A stretch of DNA of 19,502 nt from assembly GCA_964372165.1 (NCBI GenBank), contig CAYJPT010000032.1:1-19502 (forward strand). Direction: 5' to 3'. The position numbers and the translations under genes were made by a program. Shown in pieces: positions 15,924-19,502 of this stretch. Each line of letters starts with the position of its first letter. The first letter of the stretch is position 1. The DNA comes from CAYJAD01 sp964372165 (lineage in GTDB: Bacteria > Desulfobacterota > Desulfovibrionia > Desulfovibrionales > Desulfovibrionaceae). The notes beneath the pieces were generated by a model that worked only from the letters and a program-made list of their open reading frames with translations, did no database searches and had not been told where the DNA came from.

Positions 15924-16828
15924 AAGACCTTTGTGCTAGGTTTAAAATTGTATACAATATTTAATGTTGTTAATGTGTCTGCTACATGGTGCACACGGTG
16001 CAGACCAAAGCCTTGAGCGGCTAAAATAGCAGTAATGGTCTGTGTTGCCTGTGCACGCATGGTAAAGTCTTTTTTATCAAGCTGTAATAATGTGCTTAAA
16101 AAAGATTTCATGGAAATACCAATTAAGATTGGGGAAGCAAAACCTTGAAATTTATGCAAATTATTTAATATTTCTAGGTTCTGTTCAAAGGTTTTTCCAA
16201 AGCCAATGCCAAGGTCGAACACAATATTTGACTCAGGCAAACCGGCTTTGATGAGGCGTTCAAGATGGAATTCAAAGAAAAGACGCAAGTCATCAATAAT
16301 ATTATCGTATGTAATTTTTTCTTGCATTGTTTTAGGAGTACCAGAGCTGTGCATAAGTACATAACCAGGCTTATAATGAGCAACAACTTCTAATAACTCA
16401 GGCTCAAAAACACAAGCTGAAATATCATTAATTATGTGTACCCCAGCCTCAAGCGCTGCCTTTGCAGTTTTGGCATGGTAAGTATCAACACTAATGTATG
16501 GTACGTGTTTGGTCTGTGTCTTTTTTGATCTTGCTGCATTGAGCTCTTTCATGAGCGGCTCAAGCACAGGCATAAGACGGCGTAATTCCTCTTTGGAACT
16601 AATGGGATCAGCACCAGGGCGACTTGACTCCGCCCCAAGATCTAAAATGTGTGCTCCCTCATGCCATAAGTTCCGCGCATGAGTAAGTGCAGCCTCTGAT
16701 TGACCATAAAGCCCAAGGTCATAAAAAGAATCAGGTGTTACGTTAACAATACCCATCACGCCATATGCATTTAGAGTGACGCCGTCACGTATTGTCCAAA
16801 CGTCTCTAATTGTTTTTGTGTTCGTCAT
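15911..16828 (-). CDS. folP: Dihydropteroate synthase
   Basis: Condenses p-aminobenzoate with dihydropterin pyrophosphate in folate synthesis; it is the sulfonamide target. The ATG at 16828 is chosen (305 residues). The open frame extends 47 codons further upstream, but that part lies inside ftsH, is Lys/Leu-rich and has no family match, while AAAGGA lies just before 16828. Signatures in order: MGIVNVTPDSFYD, LDLGAESSRPGA, ISVDTYHAKTA, INDISA, FDLGIGFGKTFEQN, GISMKSFL and RVHHV. The last differs from the common RVHDV, and SMKSF differs from the common SRKSF, but the lysine and the R-x-H remain. It overlaps the end of ftsH by 23 bases and cdaA by 13. Assignment is firm. Confidence 0.94.
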   Translation of the reverse strand: MTNTKTIRDVWTIRDGVTLNAYGVMGIVNVTPDSFYDLGLYGQSEAALTHARNLWHEGAHILDLGAESSRPGADPISSKEELRRLMPVLEPLMKELNAARSKKTQTKHVPYISVDTYHAKTAKAALEAGVHIINDISACVFEPELLEVVAHYKPGYVLMHSSGTPKTMQEKITYDNIIDDLRLFFEFHLERLIKAGLPESNIVFDLGIGFGKTFEQNLEILNNLHKFQGFASPILIGISMKSFLSTLLQLDKKDFTMRAQATQTITAILAAQGFGLHRVHHVADTLTTLNIVYNFKPSTKVLWKQ

Positions 16829-18863
16829 CCTTCCTTTGCTGCTCCTGCTCAGTATTGTTATTAGTATTTTGTTTAGTTTGTTGATTTGAAGTGTCTTCAC
16901 CTTCAGCTTCAAACAAGAAAGCCTGTTCGTCACCTTGATTAGCATCGCTAGAATTTTGTGTTTGCTCATCCAAGTTGTTTGAGCTATTCATGGACTCATT
17001 TTCAATATCATTCAGAATATTTGAAGACTTATTGCTTGCATTATTATTTTGATTTTTTATGTCAAGAGGAGGCAATGGCTTATTTTGCATAATAAGTTCA
17101 ATATCATCCCCACTGATGGTTTCACGTTCAAGCAAAGCATCAGCTATGGCATGTAAAAATTCTATATTTTGTTGCAAAATTTCACGGCATGTATTGCGTG
17201 CATTATCAATAACTTGCTTAACCTCAGCGTCAACTAGGCGAGCTGTTTCTTCGCTAAAGTTTTTGTTCTGTACCCATTCACGTCCAATAAATACTTCCTC
17301 ACCAGTTTCTCCAATGGCAAGTGGACCTACTTTATCACTCATACCCCACTCGCATACCATTTTTCTGGCAGTACGAGTCACACGTTCAATATCGTTGCCT
17401 GCACCTGTTGTAATGTCATCAAATACCAACTCTTCAGCCACTCGGCCACCTAAGAGTACAACCAATGTATTTTGTAAATAATTGCGGGAGTAACCGTGAC
17501 GATCCTCCTCTGGTAATTGCATGGTAACACCAAGGGCACGACCACGAGGTATAATTGTTACTTTGTGCACAGGGTCAGTCTTTGGTAAAAGGCGTGCAGC
17601 AAGTGCATGTCCTGCCTCGTGATAAGCTGTTATACGTTTTTCTTCATCAGATAAAATAAGGCTGCGTCTTTCTCTGCCCATAAGAACTTTGTCTTTGGCA
17701 TATTCAAAGTCATTCATCTCTAAATATTCTTCATTAAGCTTAGCAGCTTGTAGTGCAGCTTCATTAACAAGATTTTCTAAGTCTGCACCAGAAAAACCTG
17801 GAGTTCCACGAGCCAAAGTGTCAAGGTTAACATCCTCAGACAAAGGAGTGCGTCTAGTGTGTACTTCTAAAATGCGCCTGCGTCCTTTCAAGTCCGGTGT
17901 AGGAACAACTACTTGTCTATCAAAGCGTCCAGGACGTAAGAGAGCCGGGTCAAGAACGTCTGGACGGTTGGTTGCTGCAATTAATATTACACCTTCGTTA
18001 GACTCAAATCCGTCCATCTCAACTAATAATTGATTTAAAGTTTGCTCACGTTCGTCATGACCACCACCAAGTCCTGCACCACGCTGACGCCCAACAGCAT
18101 CAATTTCATCAATAAATATTAAACATGGTGCATTTTTTTTGCCCTGTGTAAAAAGGTCACGCACACGTGAAGCACCAACGCCCACAAACATTTCAACAAA
18201 ATCAGAACCAGATATTGAAAAGAAAGGTACGCCAGCTTCACCTGCAACTGCACGTGCTAGTAAGGTTTTACCTGTGCCAGGAGGGCCAACCAAAAGTACA
18301 CCCTTGGGAATACGACCACCTAGTCGTGTAAATTTTTTGGGATTAGATAAAAATTCCACTACTTCAGAAAGCTCGTCCTTGGCCTCGTCAATACCTGCAA
18401 CATCTTCAAAGGTAACTCGCCCTTGCTCTTCATTTAATAAGCGCGCACGTGAGCGACCAAAGCTCATGGCTTTGCCGCCCCCACCTTGCATTTGGCGCAT
18501 AAAAAATATCCATACTCCAATAAGCAAAAGCATAGGGAACCAAGACACAAGCAGGGTCATGTACCAGGGTTGGTCATCAATAGGTTCAGCCTTTATAGCA
18601 ACTTTTTTTTCCATCAAGCGGCTTACTAAGTCTGAGTCACTAGGAGCATACGTCTGAACGTTATCACCGTTGATTCCTTGTCCAATAAGAGTATTACCTC
18701 TAATAATAACCTCAGTAATTTCGCCTTGATCAACTTGTTGTAAAAAATCTGTATATAAAACATTTTTATTTGCACTTTGTGGCTGCTGAAACATATTGAA
18801 AAGCATAACCATAGCAAGAGCAATAATAGCCCAGAGCGTTAGGTTGCGAGTAAACTGATTCAA
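16806..18863 (-). CDS. ftsH: ATP-dependent zinc metalloprotease FtsH
   Basis: Membrane-anchored AAA+ protease that degrades misfolded membrane proteins and selected regulators. The 685-residue product has two N-terminal transmembrane segments (about residues 7-25 and 103-125) around a small periplasmic domain. The AAA module has Walker A GPPGTGKT (193-200), Walker B LIFIDEID and the second region of homology (NRPDVLDPALLRPGRFD). The zinc site is HEAGH (415-419), with the third ligand region DDITTGAGND. From about residue 600 there is a low-complexity Asn/Gln/Ser/Glu-rich tail of roughly 85 residues. Translation appears to start at TTG (18863-18861), as GGAGG lies five bases upstream and no in-frame ATG fits. 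It is first in the minus-strand cluster and overlaps folP by 23 bases. Confidence 0.97.
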   Translation of the reverse strand: MNQFTRNLTLWAIIALAMVMLFNMFQQPQSANKNVLYTDFLQQVDQGEITEVIIRGNTLIGQGINGDNVQTYAPSDSDLVSRLMEKKVAIKAEPIDDQPWYMTLLVSWFPMLLLIGVWIFFMRQMQGGGGKAMSFGRSRARLLNEEQGRVTFEDVAGIDEAKDELSEVVEFLSNPKKFTRLGGRIPKGVLLVGPPGTGKTLLARAVAGEAGVPFFSISGSDFVEMFVGVGASRVRDLFTQGKKNAPCLIFIDEIDAVGRQRGAGLGGGHDEREQTLNQLLVEMDGFESNEGVILIAATNRPDVLDPALLRPGRFDRQVVVPTPDLKGRRRILEVHTRRTPLSEDVNLDTLARGTPGFSGADLENLVNEAALQAAKLNEEYLEMNDFEYAKDKVLMGRERRSLILSDEEKRITAYHEAGHALAARLLPKTDPVHKVTIIPRGRALGVTMQLPEEDRHGYSRNYLQNTLVVLLGGRVAEELVFDDITTGAGNDIERVTRTARKMVCEWGMSDKVGPLAIGETGEEVFIGREWVQNKNFSEETARLVDAEVKQVIDNARNTCREILQQNIEFLHAIADALLERETISGDDIELIMQNKPLPPLDIKNQNNNASNKSSNILNDIENESMNSSNNLDEQTQNSSDANQGDEQAFLFEAEGEDTSNQQTKQNTNNNTEQEQQRKDDEHKNN

Positions 18864-19464
18864 AATGGCCTCCGTATGTTTATGTATAATAGTATTTATT
18901 TAGATAAAAATAATAACAACTAAAATAAGCTGCTTTAAGCATTTGGCAATACTTATGCTGCATTAAATTTTACATGCAATAAAATTAACTATGTGCATGT
19001 GAACGAAACAACTTGTCATTAAAGCATAAGTTGAGTGTAAGTGAGTCATTAAACCACATGACGTGTAAATATAATACTTTTGCGAAGAAAATGCAATGCA
19101 TTATCCAGGCCTACACAAGGATGGAGTATTGGAAAAATTTTGATTAAAAGCAATTTTAATATAATTAATGATAAATTTCACAAAATTATTTAATGATATT
19201 CATGTAAAAACAAAATGTGATAACTTAGCATTTTTTTGTTGCAAGCTATGTAAAAAAAAAATTACTAATTACGGCAAGAATGAAACATCCATTGGTACGT
19301 AAAAAAATTCCGTATCATAATACTATGTGATGATTGAGGTAATTGTATTGTAGTTAGCGCTTAAAATGTGAAATATATTGCGTGTATATGTAATGTATGC
19401 GCAACTAGTTTAAAAAATATGCAAAAAAGTAATATCTGATTAAAATATTTTGGCTTTCAAGAAA
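18864..19464. other. Gene-free region upstream of ftsH
   Basis: About 600 AT-rich bases with no supported open frame, tRNA or known RNA. It must hold the ftsH promoter. On the minus strand, TTGTTA with a 17-base spacer before AATACT (near 18885-18920) is a weak candidate; no heat-shock-type sigma-32 box was recognised. Several long A or T runs occur (for example 19251-19261). Nothing else was seen. Confidence 0.4.
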
Positions 19465-19502
19465 AAAATAAGCACCTACGGAAAATCGTAAGTGCTTATT
19501 TT
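19465..19502. terminator. Bidirectional terminator at the window edge
   Basis: AAAATAAGCAC (19465-19475) pairs with GTGCTTATTTT (19492-19502), and TACG/CGTA continue the stem after one C-A mismatch, around loop GAAAAT. The A- and T-rich ends give a T-run on both strands as far as the window shows. It probably ends a gene lying to the right, outside the window. Confidence 0.65.

Noticed and set aside
16829..16969. 47-codon N-terminal extension of folP
   Set aside because: It is encoded entirely inside ftsH, is Lys/Leu-rich with no family match, and a ribosome binding site supports the ATG at 16828.
18139..18657. 172-codon open frame on the plus strand opposite ftsH
   Set aside because: It lies fully antisense to the conserved AAA region of ftsH, is Ser/Pro/Arg-rich and has no recognisable domain. 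The same holds for shorter frames at 17059-17481 and 17689-18033.

Overview
The window looks like chromosome of a low-GC Gram-negative bacterium, most likely of the Desulfovibrionales. The minus-strand order ftsH-folP-cdaA-ybbR-glmM-galU is one I recall from Desulfovibrio genomes. A Gram-negative envelope is implied by a signal-peptide-bearing OmpP1/FadL-type outer membrane protein and by GT8 (LPS-type) glycosyltransferases. No rRNA, tRNA, CRISPR array, transposase or phage gene was seen.

Layout. Positions 1-1229 hold the possible last codons of an upstream gene, a leader with two abutting inverted repeats, cysE (serine O-acetyltransferase) and a translationally coupled 38-residue lipoprotein. 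Positions 1230-1751 are an intergenic region with a GC-rich, terminal-repeat-bounded island and a doubtful small membrane ORF. Positions 1752-7617 form a plus-strand cassette of three large related glycosyltransferases: a plain GT8, a methyltransferase-GT8 fusion and a GT2-GT8 fusion. They share a basic C-terminal tail. By spot counts this cassette is clearly more AT-rich than the housekeeping genes (14/60 and 21/60 GC at 1921-1980 and 2041-2100, against 28/60 at both 17941-18000 and 18061-18120). A strong bidirectional terminator at 7872-7919 separates it from the minus-strand half.

The minus-strand half reads, in transcription order from the right: ftsH (membrane protease), folP (dihydropteroate synthase), cdaA (diadenylate cyclase), ybbR/cdaR (its membrane-anchored partner), glmM (phosphoglucosamine mutase) and galU (UDP-glucose synthesis). 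A hairpin follows galU, then priA (replication restart helicase) and the separately transcribed FadL-like porin. ftsH to ybbR overlap each other, so they are probably one transcript. The cluster joins membrane proteostasis, folate synthesis, c-di-AMP signalling and nucleotide-sugar precursor supply. GlmM and GalU products feed peptidoglycan and surface glycans, the same broad process the glycosyltransferase cassette should serve.

The most unusual parts are the glycosyltransferase cassette (modular fusions, one probably inactive GT8 domain, a shared C-terminal tail), the micro-lipoprotein coupled to cysE, and the MITE-like GC-rich island. No wholly unknown multi-gene system could be demonstrated from the sequence alone.
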